Source: a halophilic archaeon
GTDB taxonomy: Archaea; Halobacteriota; Halobacteria; Halobacteriales; Haladaptataceae
DNA length: 64,000 nt
Reading direction: 5' to 3'
NCBI GenBank assembly: GCA_003298465.1
Contig: QNGA01000005.1
Coordinates: forward strand, 186,001 to 250,000
This document shows, piece by piece, positions 18,212-28,700 of the stretch. Under the pieces are notes generated by a model, which saw only the letters and a program-made list of their open reading frames with translations, was not told where the DNA came from and searched no databases. Both the position numbers and the translations under genes were made by a program. Positions within the stretch are counted from its first letter, which is position 1; every line of letters starts with the position of its first letter.

Positions 18212-19657
18212 TTATTTGCCTCCCATAATCCCTTCAGGTTTCACTAGTAACACGATGAAGAGAATAATGAACGCGATTGGGATGCGATAGGTAGCTTCAA
18301 TATTAAGAACGGTGGTCCCCATCTCCATTGAAAGACCGACGACATAGCTTCCGAGAATAGCGCCGTATACGGAGCCAATTCCGCCGAGAATAACGCCGGC
18401 GAACATGGGGAGCAGCAAGAAAAAGCCCATGTTTGGCGTGATAGATGAAAAGAGGATGCCGAGCATGACACCGCCAATCGCTGCATATGCGCCAGCGATA
18501 ACCCATGTTGCCATCATCACCGTATCGGTGTCAATGCCGGTCACCTGTGCGAGGTCGAGATTGTCGCTTGACGCGCGCATCGCCGTCCCGAGTTTCGTCT
18601 GCTGGAGCAGCACATGGAGCAGCGTCATCATCCCGACTGCAATGACGATCACCAATGCTCGCATCATCGAGAGACTGATGCGCGTCGTGTTGCCCGTAGC
18701 ATCCGGAACGTTTGCCGATCCGCCAAGACCGAATAGAAGGATAAGTGCGGTGAAAGAGATCAGACCGGTTATAAATCCTACAGCGCGGGGGCCGAAGGTC
18801 TGTTCAGCGCCGAAGCCACTGTCAGTTGTTCGCCATCGGTAGGCGGCTACGGCAGCGCCGACCGACACGAGAACAACAGCGGCGATGATCGGCCAGCTAA
18901 AGGAAACTACTGCGACGGTGAAGGGGTCTTGTCCGATAGCGCCGCTGTTTTTCCAGTCGACGGTGATGCCTGCTCCAGTTGCGTAGAAATCGAAAAACTG
19001 TGCAGCCGAGAGGGGGATATCAGTCCCGAATACATTAGCGATACTCGGAACCGTGTAATCGCGTACTTTGCCGCCGAATAGCGCCTGTGTGCCGAACCGG
19101 AGAACGAATGAGAGGCCGAGGGCAACAATCAGCATTGTCGCGAGTTCGACCCCCTTGTTACGGAATTTCTGGAAAATTACTTTTTCTTGAACTGGCGCGA
19201 TTGCAGCCATAACGACGACCGAAAATAGCATCCCACCTGCAATGGAAGGCGTGCCGAGCAAGACAAGTCCACCGACAACAGCTGCGAGTGCGAGATGTCC
19301 GGCATAGCCAATGGTCGAAGGAGGTTCGACTGGCCACCATGAGCCGGCCAGCGCTTCGCGGCCACCCAGATGGTAAATCAGCGCCAGTACCGCGCCAACT
19401 GTCGCCAAGAACATCACGACGAATCCAGCCGTTGTGGGCGCCTGTGGGTTCGTGGCCAGTAGCTCGTAGACTGGAACGTTTCCAGGCTGGTTAACGAGTA
19501 GTGCCATGTAGGCCCCAACCATCAGCAGTTCTCCGTGTGCGAAGTTCGGTACCTCAGCGATACTGTACACTAAGGAGAGACCGATTGCCCCGAGTGCAAT
19601 GACGCTTCCTGTTACAATTCCTGTTACAGCCGCGTTCAGAATTCCTGTCTGTACCAT
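18212..19657 (-). CDS. livH: ABC importer permease, LivH type (long form)
   Basis: A 481-residue permease, first gene of the liv operon. LivH hallmarks are seen: GSVIALGAIGLSLVYSIAEVPNFAHGE near the N-terminus (in part), a TAMRASSDNLDLAQVTGID cytoplasmic loop, and FAGVILGGIGSVYGAILGS near the C-terminus. Usual LivH length is ~290 residues. The extra ~190 residues are inserted helices and loops (about 85-150 and 200-300). Like livM and livG it is longer than the family norm, so this whole importer is an expanded variant. It ends one base before livM begins. Confidence 0.85.
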   Translation of the reverse strand: MVQTGILNAAVTGIVTGSVIALGAIGLSLVYSIAEVPNFAHGELLMVGAYMALLVNQPGNVPVYELLATNPQAPTTAGFVVMFLATVGAVLALIYHLGGREALAGSWWPVEPPSTIGYAGHLALAAVVGGLVLLGTPSIAGGMLFSVVVMAAIAPVQEKVIFQKFRNKGVELATMLIVALGLSFVLRFGTQALFGGKVRDYTVPSIANVFGTDIPLSAAQFFDFYATGAGITVDWKNSGAIGQDPFTVAVVSFSWPIIAAVVLVSVGAAVAAYRWRTTDSGFGAEQTFGPRAVGFITGLISFTALILLFGLGGSANVPDATGNTTRISLSMMRALVIVIAVGMMTLLHVLLQQTKLGTAMRASSDNLDLAQVTGIDTDTVMMATWVIAGAYAAIGGVMLGILFSSITPNMGFFLLLPMFAGVILGGIGSVYGAILGSYVVGLSMEMGTTVLNIEATYRIPIAFIILFIVLLVKPEGIMGGK

Positions 19658-20197
19658 GATTACTCCTGCCCTTGGTTAATGAGGTCATTTAGCATGATTT
19701 CACCGTCTACTGACACCGTTTATACGGTTTAACATAAATAAATTTCCTATATTTTCATTAAGAACTTGTTAGACAGTACAAGAGAGGAGAATGACTACAG
19801 AATACCCGCTGCTACCGGCCTTTCTCTGTAGATATCTCGATCTAAGAACTGCTGGCAATATAATACAGATACAAAATATAGGATATTAATAAAATGCCCA
19901 TAGGAAGAGCACTACAATATTATTATGAAAATGATGTATTTATACTCATTCGTCGAGAACGCAGCTAATATAGGAGGGTGCTGTGACTAGTGTGTCCTCT
20001 GGGCTTGTTGTACTGCTGTATGCTTGCAACAGTGTTCGCTGAGCGTTCGCTGGTGCTGTGACGCCTGGATAATGGAAGATACAGATCGCGGTACGTTCTA
20101 ACATTACACACTCTCTTGAGATGGTGAAGTATGCCGAATTATAAATAGCTAACCTCTGAAATTCGATTACTATAATAATACTAATGGAGTAGAATGA
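19658..20197. other. Gene-free region with probable liv promoter
   Basis: About 540 AT-rich bases between the liv operon and the LVIVD-repeat gene. On the minus strand a TATA-like TTTATTTATG lies at ~19735-19744, about 80 bp before the livH start, a plausible promoter. No coding frame or repeat was recognised in the rest. Confidence 0.4.
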
Positions 20198-21493
20198 TTA
20201 TATTTCTTCACTGGCAGTAGGCGTGACTTCGAATGTGTAGATACCGGTCGTCATGTCGCTCACGACAACGAGATCGCGTGCTGCATTGTAGTCTGCACCC
20301 CACGCATTCGGAGCAGATCCTAACCAAGGAGCCCCGTTCGCTTCATCAGCTTTATCATCAGTTTCGTACTCGTCGGTTGGCACGGGGTCTGTTGGATCGC
20401 TCATGTCATAGACGACAGCGCCTTCGTGATACCCACCATCGATAAGCAGCGTGTTGTTCCCCTTCGGGATGATGTCGTGATTGTGTGTCGTCCAATCGTA
20501 GGTTTCGAGCGGATCATCACCCTGATATTCCGCATCTGGCGAGTAGGTGAACCCAATGTGTTGGGGATCGGATGGCGATCCGTCACCCCAGCCGATGTCA
20601 AAGATATGCTTGCCACCGGGCCAGCCCTGCCCGATTTCGTCGCCGACGACGGCAAGGCCGCGTTCAGGGTCGTAGTTAGCGTAGTGGCAGCTCTCGAACC
20701 CGGGTTCACCGTTTTCAAGCCGTTTTTCGCTGTAGTCCGGCCGGCCTTCGTAGTCAAATCGCCCAACTTCAGACGGCTCTGTGGGATTGCTGACGTCCAC
20801 GATGACGTAGCCATCAAGCGCCCCACCGATGTATGCACAATGCATAAAGTTCGAATCCGGGTCGATGACGATGTCGTGGAGTGCACCTGCTGGCCCTGCT
20901 TCACCGAGCTTTTGTGGGTTCCACGGGTCGCTCACGTCGAAGATGTCGAAGCCAGTGTTCTCTTCATCCCCGTGGGATCCATGAGCATTCACTGTATAGA
21001 CGATGTCAGCGTGCGGGTGTTTGAAGAGGTTATGCGTCTCGCCTGCCTCGAGCCGGCTGATCACCGCTGGGTTTTGTGGTGTGGCATCGCTGTATCCATA
21101 GTCGATTACTTCGACGCCGCCAACTCCTTGCTCGTCGTTTGGTTCTTGCGATCGGTAATACAGTCCGGGCCGGGTATCGAATTTTACATCCGCATTTCGT
21201 GTGTGTGATGATGAGGGAATTCGGTGGACCTCCGTCGGGTTTGTGGGGTTCTGGATGTCCACGAGGAAGCTTCCACCTTCGCCAAGGTAACTCCCGAGAA
21301 CGGCGTAGTGTCCATCGTTGCGAACATCTACTTCGGCATAACTACCCGGCGGATCAGACAGTAATGAATGTCCGAATTTCTTGATCTGTCCCTTCTTCTT
21401 TTTTCCTTTCTGAGCGCTCCCTGTGCCGATGCCGCCGACCGCCGTTGTGGCACCCAATAGTTTGAGTACCGTTCGTCGTGTCTTTTGGGTCAT
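20198..21493 (-). CDS. Tat-exported LVIVD-repeat protein
   Basis: A 431-residue secreted protein. The Tat signal TRRTVLKLLGATTAVG is followed by a Lys-rich mature start, then repeated blades of the LVIVD type, each with a strand ending in an aspartate-containing V/F-D-V/I-x-N/D-P motif (FLVDIQNPTNPTEV, FDIFDVSDPWNPQKL, VIVDVSNPTEPSEV, VVYDMSDPTDPVP). These fold as beta-propellers on the cell surface and usually have no known enzyme activity. The ATG at 21493 puts the twin arginines near the N-terminus; a GTG-type start four codons earlier is less likely. It is the last gene of the cargo block. Confidence 0.85.
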   Translation of the reverse strand: MTQKTRRTVLKLLGATTAVGGIGTGSAQKGKKKKGQIKKFGHSLLSDPPGSYAEVDVRNDGHYAVLGSYLGEGGSFLVDIQNPTNPTEVHRIPSSSHTRNADVKFDTRPGLYYRSQEPNDEQGVGGVEVIDYGYSDATPQNPAVISRLEAGETHNLFKHPHADIVYTVNAHGSHGDEENTGFDIFDVSDPWNPQKLGEAGPAGALHDIVIDPDSNFMHCAYIGGALDGYVIVDVSNPTEPSEVGRFDYEGRPDYSEKRLENGEPGFESCHYANYDPERGLAVVGDEIGQGWPGGKHIFDIGWGDGSPSDPQHIGFTYSPDAEYQGDDPLETYDWTTHNHDIIPKGNNTLLIDGGYHEGAVVYDMSDPTDPVPTDEYETDDKADEANGAPWLGSAPNAWGADYNAARDLVVVSDMTTGIYTFEVTPTASEEI

Positions 21494-22022
21494 TACAGAC
21501 CACATTTACCATAGTATTACTAATCAATGAACATTTCTAAACATATGTGAGGGTATAACTACCACACATGCTATAGTAAATATGATATTCCGGAACTCTG
21601 GACGCATGACACTGGTCTCAAACGCCTTGATGAACGACTTGACTGGCTCACCGTCGCTGATCCAGTCGAAGACACTGACATACATTTATAAGTCAATATT
21701 TCGGGAGCTGGCCCTGCTGGTATCGGTGGTTGGTGGCATAGAGTTTACGCGCTTCCTTCCACCCCTAAAGGGGTAGGCTTCCGCACTGTATCGCTGTGAA
21801 TGTACCTCGTCGCTCACTCGAATGGACTTGTTCATACGGTATACGAGCGTACACGAATCTATGGATCTGAGCTGGAACAGCGGTCCCTGGTTCGCCCACT
21901 AATTCATTTTCTAAACAGAATTAACTAACTATCGTTAATACGCCTTATTTATCCAGAATAGAAGCCAAAAACCGACTGATAGGGGGAACTATTAACTAGT
22001 ATTCCAAGCAAAAGAATGATGT
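21494..22022. other. Boundary region with IS-end-like hairpin and operon promoter
   Basis: About 530 bp. At 21755-21782 there is a CTTCC-flanked ACCCCTaaAGGGGT hairpin of the same style as the IS200/IS605-type ends elsewhere in the window, so a decayed element lies at the right edge of the cargo block. The broken frame 21582-21776 reads into this hairpin. Nearer the VirB3-like gene, a TATA-like CCTTATTTATCC at ~21942 is a good candidate promoter for the operon 22023-32316. Confidence 0.45.
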
Positions 22023-22409
22023 ATGCAAACGTTCCCCATAGCCGGCCGAATCATCAACACGAAGCTCGTCTTTGGCCTCACCGCCCGCGAAGCCGGCGAA
22101 GTCCTCATCCTCCCATTCCTCGCCCTCGGCATCGCCCAGAGCCTCGGCTTCACCGGCATGCTCTTCCTCATCGCCGGCGGCATCGGCCTCACACTCGGTA
22201 TCCTCATCCTGCTCGTCGCACCCGCCGGCCAGCGACCAATCAGCTACGCCCGTGCCGCCACCGAGTACTACCTCTCATCGAACTCATACTACAATCGTCG
22301 TACTCGACCAGACGATGAGACGCCCGTCGTCCAGGACGTCGTCGGCGTCCGGCAGGACGGTCTCGATATCGAGACGATCGAAGCCGAACAGGAGACCGAA
22401 TCGAGGTGA
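22023..22409 (+). CDS. VirB3/PrgI-like small membrane protein (putative)
   Basis: A 128-residue protein with an N-terminal polar part (GRIINTKLVFGLTAREAGEV), two closely spaced hydrophobic helices (ILPFLALGIAQSLGF and LFLIAGGIGLTLGILILLV), then an acidic cytoplasmic tail. This is the layout of VirB3/TraL/PrgI proteins that sit directly upstream of VirB4 in type IV secretion operons, and it holds the same position here. Sequence similarity is not strong enough to be decisive by eye. It is the first gene of a compact operon, with 6 bp to the next gene. Confidence 0.55.
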   Translation: MQTFPIAGRIINTKLVFGLTAREAGEVLILPFLALGIAQSLGFTGMLFLIAGGIGLTLGILILLVAPAGQRPISYARAATEYYLSSNSYYNRRTRPDDETPVVQDVVGVRQDGLDIETIEAEQETESR

Positions 22410-22415
22410 CCGTAT

Positions 22416-23471
22416 ATGGGCTCGACATCCTCCGACGAGGCGACCGATGGGACGGCACTCGACACAGATGGGGGATCAAACACAAAGGAAGTCGAGAACG
22501 CGGAGTCTCCATCCACTGACGGCGCAGCACAATCAGTAGCAAGTTCGCCAGCCAATGACTCGACATCGACGGAGACAGAGCCACCAGCGGGAGTGGATCT
22601 TGGATCCGTCCAGAACGGCATGTCTGAGGACACGCCCGAGTCCGACCTGGACGTCCTACGCACGCTCGATCACTTTCTCGACGATATCGACACCGATCTC
22701 CCGACCGCTCGCGAACGAGTGCGGGCCCGCGACCACTTCAATCTCGAGACCCGACTTGGCGAGTCCACAACCACCCAAGATAAACTCGGGTTCGACTACG
22801 TCCGTGAGGACGGCATCGCCGTCGACGACGACAGCTACATCGGCCTCCTGAAAGTCCAGCCCCAGAACTGGCTCTCGCTCAGCGACGAGGCGAAACGCGA
22901 CACGATGAGTGCGTACATGTCGTTCCTCATGGCGCTCGAATTCAGTGTTGCCGTCCCCTGTTATCCGAAAACATTCGATCTCACGGGTCATCTTGAACGC
23001 TTCTATACGGCGGGCGCGAGCATGGCTTCACGCGGCCAGACCCCCATCCTGCAGTACGGACGGAAATTCTACATCCAGTGGGCCACCACGAACATCGAGG
23101 ACGAGGACCTCAAACAGCGCGACTTCTACGTCGTTACGCGCGTCGAGGCCGACCACGTCCACAAGGACCTCGACACGGGAAGCGTGTTAAGCCAGCTCAG
23201 CACCCTGCCGGTCATCGGAACAGTCTGCTCGCGACTCATCGACCAGACACCACTCGGCGACTCCCACAAGGACGCCCGGACGGAACTCTGCATTCGAGAA
23301 GTCCGGCAGCGCCAGCGCCGTATCACGAACAAACTCGGCCGGACAGACGTCTCCATCGAGCGCGTCACCGACCGCCAGGAGACGATGGAGATCCTCTATC
23401 ACTACTACAACCATGTCGACCCCGAGTTCGAGCAATTCTCCCATGCAACCCGCACGGAGGGCGAGTCCTGA
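22416..23471 (+). CDS. TraC/VirB4 N-terminal-domain-like protein without ATPase
   Basis: A 351-residue soluble protein. A low-complexity acidic N-terminus (~1-75) is followed by an alpha/beta domain with GLLKVQPQNWLSLSDEAKRD, a Y-x-SFLMALEFSVAVPCYPK stretch and RDFYVVTRVEAD. These resemble the N-terminal domain of VirB4/TraC ATPases (the part that contacts VirB3 and the membrane). No Walker motifs are present. The stop codon overlaps the following VirB4 gene by one base (TGATG). I read it as an accessory or separated VirB4 N-domain; the alternative is a divergent assembly factor. Confidence 0.5.
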   Translation: MGSTSSDEATDGTALDTDGGSNTKEVENAESPSTDGAAQSVASSPANDSTSTETEPPAGVDLGSVQNGMSEDTPESDLDVLRTLDHFLDDIDTDLPTARERVRARDHFNLETRLGESTTTQDKLGFDYVREDGIAVDDDSYIGLLKVQPQNWLSLSDEAKRDTMSAYMSFLMALEFSVAVPCYPKTFDLTGHLERFYTAGASMASRGQTPILQYGRKFYIQWATTNIEDEDLKQRDFYVVTRVEADHVHKDLDTGSVLSQLSTLPVIGTVCSRLIDQTPLGDSHKDARTELCIREVRQRQRRITNKLGRTDVSIERVTDRQETMEILYHYYNHVDPEFEQFSHATRTEGES

Positions 23472-25708
23472 TGGGCGACCGGCTTGACCGCCTCCGGTCG
23501 AAACTTCCCATCGGGAGTAGCGAGCCCAGTATCGCTGACATCGACGACGAGACGTTCGACCGCGCTACAGAAATCCTCGAAGCGAACGGCGACGACCTCA
23601 CGAAGGAGAACATCCGCGAGCAGGCCGAATGTCTGCTTGAAGTCGAGGACATCGACGAGGGTGAACTTCGACTTGGCGTGGTGCAGGACGAGACTGAGCA
23701 GTCGATCGCCGATCGGGACGTCATCGCACCCCGACAGCTGCAGGAAGTGTCGAACCTCTTCGAGTCAGGGTATATGGTTCGCAACGACCAGTTCGTCCGC
23801 ACCCTCACCATTCATGGCTATCCCGAGCGCGTCCCCCTGGGCTGGCTTGAGGACCTGTACACGACGAACGACCACGTCCGCGTCACCCAACATATCGAAC
23901 CCCGAGACACAGGGTCGGTGCTCCGGAAACTCCAGAAACGCCTCACACAGCTCCGAGCGCGTCTCCACAAGAAAGACCAGAAGAACCAGACCGACACCCA
24001 CGAGGTCGAAGCTGACCGCGACATGGTCAAAGACCTCATCTGGGACATCATCCTTGGGGAGACGAAGCTGTTCGATTTCGCGATCTATATCGAGATCATC
24101 GCCAACACCGAACAGGAGCTCGACGAGGCGACCGAACGAGTGGTCGAGTCCCTAAGTGCGGCCAATGCCGAAGCAGTCACGCTCGACAAGCGCCAGATCG
24201 AATCCCAGGACGCACTCGCCCCGCTCGGTGATGATCCGATCAAGGCCACCCAGCTCATGCAGGAAACCGCCGTCGGGACGATGTTCCCATTCATCGAGCC
24301 AACCGTCGCCGACCCCGAGGGCGTCTTCTACGGATTCGACGGAACGAACACGCCCGTTCTGCTCGACCGCTACGAGCTCTCCTCATACTCGAAGGCGATT
24401 GCGGGAAAGATGGGGTCGGGGAAGACGTTCGCCGAGAAGCACGAGATGTACCACCGCCTGATGATCGACCCTGAGATTGAGATGCTCGTGCTCGATCCGC
24501 TCGGGGATTTCGTCGACTTCGCAAACGATCTTGGGGGGCAGGTCATCCGGTTCGGCGGCCAAAACACAGTCAACCCGCTGGAGATTCGGCGTGGCATCGA
24601 CGACGTCGCGGACGACCCGTTCAAGAAGAAATTCCGCTCCGTGATGGAGCTATTCCGCACGCATTTCTCGGCGGTCGCCGATCAGTCGCTGAGCAAAGAA
24701 CAGGAGGGCATCCTTCGGCGGGCGGTTCGTCTCGCGTACCTCAAGTACGGCATCACAGCTGACCCGGCGACTCATGAGAACACAAGTCCGACGATGCAGG
24801 ACGTCCTCGACATCCTGCATGCACTCACCGACGGCGACCAGCCCTCGGAGTTCATCGAGCTTCACGAGGATGCAAACGAGGAGCGAGTGCGCCCGGAGAT
24901 CGAACAGCTCGAGATGCGGTTTAAGGACGCCGACGAACAGTACGCCTACCAGCTCCTTCTCGGCCTCGAAGCATTCCAGGAAGGCGGCGAGAACGACAAT
25001 CTGAACGGGCGGACAAACGTCGAACTCGACAACCGGCTGGTCATCATCGACATGTCGATGTTCGCCGACACAGGCCAGGCGCCGCTGTTCATGCACGTCA
25101 TGTTCGACTGGATCTACCAGCGCGCCCAGAGCAGCGACCGCCGCACACAGGTCACCATCGACGAGGCGCACTACCTCCTGCGACGAGCGGCGACGACAGA
25201 CATGATCGACCTGTTCATCCGGCATAGCCGCCACTTCAACACCGCAATCACACTCATCTCACAGACCGTCGACGAATTCATCGCCAAATCCGATAAGAAG
25301 TCCGAGGAGGCCGTCGAGAAGGCGCGGAACGTCTACAATCTCTGCGACATCAAGCAGATATTCCACCATGAGTCGGTCAGCGACGCCATGATCGACTTCC
25401 ACGACCTCACGCCGTCCGAGCAGAACTTCATCGCAACCGCACAGACCGGCGAGGACGGCGGCTACTCCGAGTGCTTGCTCGCAGTCAACGACTGGACAAA
25501 ATCACTTGCATTGCACGTCAACGACTACGAGATCCACGTTCTTGACGATGACTTGGATCCGTGGGAGTATCTTGTCGACCAGCGATACATCGACACCGGC
25601 GACGTCGAGTATCTCGCGGAGGAAGGCCGCGTCAACGACTACGACATCCCGGATTCGCTTCTCGAAGAAGCCGACGTCCGGCCATCGCCCCAGGAAGCCG
25701 ATGACTGA
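23471..25708 (+). CDS. VirB4/TraC-type secretion ATPase
   Basis: A 745-residue HerA/FtsK-superfamily ATPase. The N-terminal ~290 residues are the VirB4 N-domain (NDQFVRTLTIHGYPERVPLGW). The motor follows: Walker A GKMGSGKT (312-319), an MLVLDPLGDF strand, Walker B VTIDEAHYLL (~561-570), and a late TAITLISQTVDEF motif. VirB4 proteins energise pilus assembly and substrate transfer on the inner membrane face. The ATG at 23471 is preferred over the long upstream frame extension because it overlaps the previous stop codon and starts at the family's N-domain. It overlaps the next gene by 8 bp. Confidence 0.85.
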   Translation: MGDRLDRLRSKLPIGSSEPSIADIDDETFDRATEILEANGDDLTKENIREQAECLLEVEDIDEGELRLGVVQDETEQSIADRDVIAPRQLQEVSNLFESGYMVRNDQFVRTLTIHGYPERVPLGWLEDLYTTNDHVRVTQHIEPRDTGSVLRKLQKRLTQLRARLHKKDQKNQTDTHEVEADRDMVKDLIWDIILGETKLFDFAIYIEIIANTEQELDEATERVVESLSAANAEAVTLDKRQIESQDALAPLGDDPIKATQLMQETAVGTMFPFIEPTVADPEGVFYGFDGTNTPVLLDRYELSSYSKAIAGKMGSGKTFAEKHEMYHRLMIDPEIEMLVLDPLGDFVDFANDLGGQVIRFGGQNTVNPLEIRRGIDDVADDPFKKKFRSVMELFRTHFSAVADQSLSKEQEGILRRAVRLAYLKYGITADPATHENTSPTMQDVLDILHALTDGDQPSEFIELHEDANEERVRPEIEQLEMRFKDADEQYAYQLLLGLEAFQEGGENDNLNGRTNVELDNRLVIIDMSMFADTGQAPLFMHVMFDWIYQRAQSSDRRTQVTIDEAHYLLRRAATTDMIDLFIRHSRHFNTAITLISQTVDEFIAKSDKKSEEAVEKARNVYNLCDIKQIFHHESVSDAMIDFHDLTPSEQNFIATAQTGEDGGYSECLLAVNDWTKSLALHVNDYEIHVLDDDLDPWEYLVDQRYIDTGDVEYLAEEGRVNDYDIPDSLLEEADVRPSPQEADD

Positions 25709-28700
25709 AACCCGTCGCTACGTCTGCATCGAGCCGTCGCGAGAACGCGTTGATTCGGCGGATATCGTCTCCCGGCTTGCCGGGTTGCGGAAGCTCCGCA
25801 CTGGCTGGAAAGTCAAGTACGACCCGCGGAAGAGTCCGCCCAAGTTTGAGTTCCTCGCACTCACGCAAGGCGATGACGCGCCGGTTCGGTTCTATCTCGG
25901 CGTCGACGACGAGGAGATGCTGCCGACGGTTGAGTCCGAACTGCAGACTGCGTACCCAGCAAGCTACGAGATTTACGAGGAGACGGTCGACCTTCCTGCA
26001 GAACTCTGTCATCCTGACACGGACGAGGCGGCTCTCCACTCGACGGAGGAATCCAGTACTGAGGAACGGGAGGCCTCACTCGCTGAGCGCACGCCAATCG
26101 CCGCCCGCTGGAGCGGCGTCGGCGAGCGGAGCCGCGACTGGATGACGCCGATCAAGCAGTACTCGCAGGTCCAAGAGGAAGGCACCAGTTCGGGGAATCC
26201 AGCACGAGCGCCACTCGCGACCGCTGTTGAACGTCTCACAGAGGCCGCAGCCCCCACCGTGTTGCAGGTGTTGTTCACGCGGTACAGCAGCTGGCAGACG
26301 TTCGCTGAAGGCCGCAAAAAGCAGATTGAGACCAAACACGACGGTGCCCTCCAGTCGGCGAGAACCAGTCTGGCGGATATGATCCACGGGGCCGACGAAG
26401 AGCGGATTCGAGATCGGCGACGCGGTCGCGACCCACCACATGTCGGTGAGAGTACCCGACAGATGTCGAGTGCGGCCAGCGGCGAGGTCGCCTCCCGGCA
26501 GGCACTAATCGACCAGAAGGGGCCCTCACAGACGTTTCTCGTGAACGTCCGGACGATCGCCGTCCTCTCGAACGAGCCTGATGAGACAGTCAAAGCACAG
26601 GCGGCGAACAACATCGAGACGCTCGCGAACGCGTTCAATCACTTGGATGGCTATTTCTATCACCTCGACGGCAACCGCGTTACGAAGAGCTTGACCACCA
26701 TTCGGGACCCCGCCAAGAAAGAGCTGAACCGATTGGTCAACCGTTCGTTCAACCAGTCCTCGATGGGGAAGCGTCGGCCCCAACTCATTCTGAACGCGGA
26801 TGAGCTCGCGAACTTCGTAGCAGTTCCGAGCGCACAGACACTGACCACCGAGGGCTCGCGTGGCGCTCGCGGGAAGGAGCGACTCCGTCAGCCACTACCG
26901 CTGCCGGATCCCGATCTCCTCGATGCGTTCGCCGGAGCGGGGATGACGGTGGGGAAGCCCCTTCGAAACCGGAACGAATCCTTGGATCAACCGATTTGTA
27001 TTCCGCCGGATCTCTTGACCACGAGTTACATTCGGGCTGCGTCGACAGGGAGTGGGAAGTCCACAGCTGTGCAGGCCGAAATGCTCTCTCTTCACGAGCA
27101 CGTCGCCGGACCGACCGTTCTCCTCGACGGGAAGGGAGACGGGATGGCCGAGAACTATCTCCACGCCCACTACGCCAAGAACGGGACGCTGGACGACGTC
27201 TACTATTTCAACGCGCCGGAGACACTGCCTGCCGTCTCGTTTTTCGATATTCGCCCCGCACTCGCAACGGGGCGATCTCGCGAGGACGCCGTCCAGGACA
27301 AGGTCGAGCACTTCCACGAAATCATGCGGCTCATTCTCGGCGAAGAACGCCACGAACAGGCGTACGTCGCCAACGAGATTCTCACCTTCCTCATCAAGGC
27401 GCTGTTCGACCGGGAGTACGGCCAAGACGCGTTCAACCTTGAGGACTTGATTCAGGCAGCCTTCCGGATGAGTCGGGATAAAACACTGCCAGAGCTCTGC
27501 GATGCGAACTCGCACATCGAACAGTCGCTGGTCCAGAAGTGCCAGGTTGACGACCGCCAGTTCCAGCAGACAATGGGTGCCGCGGCGAATCGCCTCGACA
27601 AGCTCGTCGAGCACGAGCACCTCTACCAGATGTTCACCCACGTCCCCGAATGGGACGACGAGGCTGAGGAGTACGTCGGGAACGCCTTCGACTTTCGCGA
27701 GTTCGTCGACGAGGACGCAGTTATCCTGTTCGACCTGGGGGAGTTCCGGGCTGAATCCCAGCACGCCCTGACAATGATCCTGTTGAGCAACCTCTGGGAC
27801 GCCGTCCAGGGTCGCCGTGGCGGTGGGCGGTCGCTGAACGGGAACAATCGCGAACGTGCGAGTGGTAGCGATGATACGATTGTGAATATGATCATCGAGG
27901 AGGCGGCGGCAGTCGCGACGTCCTCGCTGGTCTACGAGCAGTTCATTCCTCAGGGCCGGGCGTTCGGCGTGAGCCTCGGCTTGATTCTCCAGTATCCCGA
28001 GCAGGTGGCGCAGTACAGCACGTCGGACCGGGCATATACGGAGATTCTCAACAACGTCAAGACGAAGCTTATCGGGAATATCGCGACGGACGCGAAGCTC
28101 GCGGAGTCGATGGCCCATGAGAATCTGAGTACGTCTGAGTTCCGCAATCGTGTGAGTCGCCTTCCGGCCGGGGAGTGGATTGCGCAATTGCCGAGTCCTC
28201 ATTTTGGAGAGACTGGTCCGGCGCCGTTCTCGCTCGCGTCGCTGCCGATTCCGGAGGGGCATCCCGAGAGTGATGCACCACTCTCAGGCGATGACCAGCA
28301 TCTCTTCGAGGAACAGCAGATCCCCTGGGTGCTGCGGCGAACGCAAGAGGAGTGCAGTTTGCCGGGTCGGACGAGTCACCTTGTCCGCGAGGAGGTTCGG
28401 GAGACGCTCGACGAGGTCGGCGATAACGCCGATGGTGAGCCTGCAACGGCGAGCGGGAACACAGCGGCTGCTGGAGCGGCCGACGGCGGCACCACGTCAG
28501 ATCCCCCTTTCTTCGGTGTGGATGGCGTGAGCGACGATACAGGTGCCTCTACGGGAGGCGAGACAGCGACCGCGACGGACGACACTCCGTCCAATACCTC
28601 AACCAGTGAAGGTCGAGATATCGGGAATGCGCCCATGTTCGGCGCTACTGGGGACGACCTGCAGACACCCGAGGAGAGAGCACAATCCTCGTCTGCCGAG

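Noticed and set aside
23078..23470. N-terminal extension of the VirB4 frame by 131 codons
   Set aside because: The extension is an out-of-frame reading of the preceding gene; the ATG at 23471 overlaps that gene's stop and begins the family sequence.
26895..28262. A 455-codon frame antisense to the coupling ATPase
   Set aside because: Long antisense frames are common in GC-rich genes; the sense strand carries Walker motifs and the operon overlaps.
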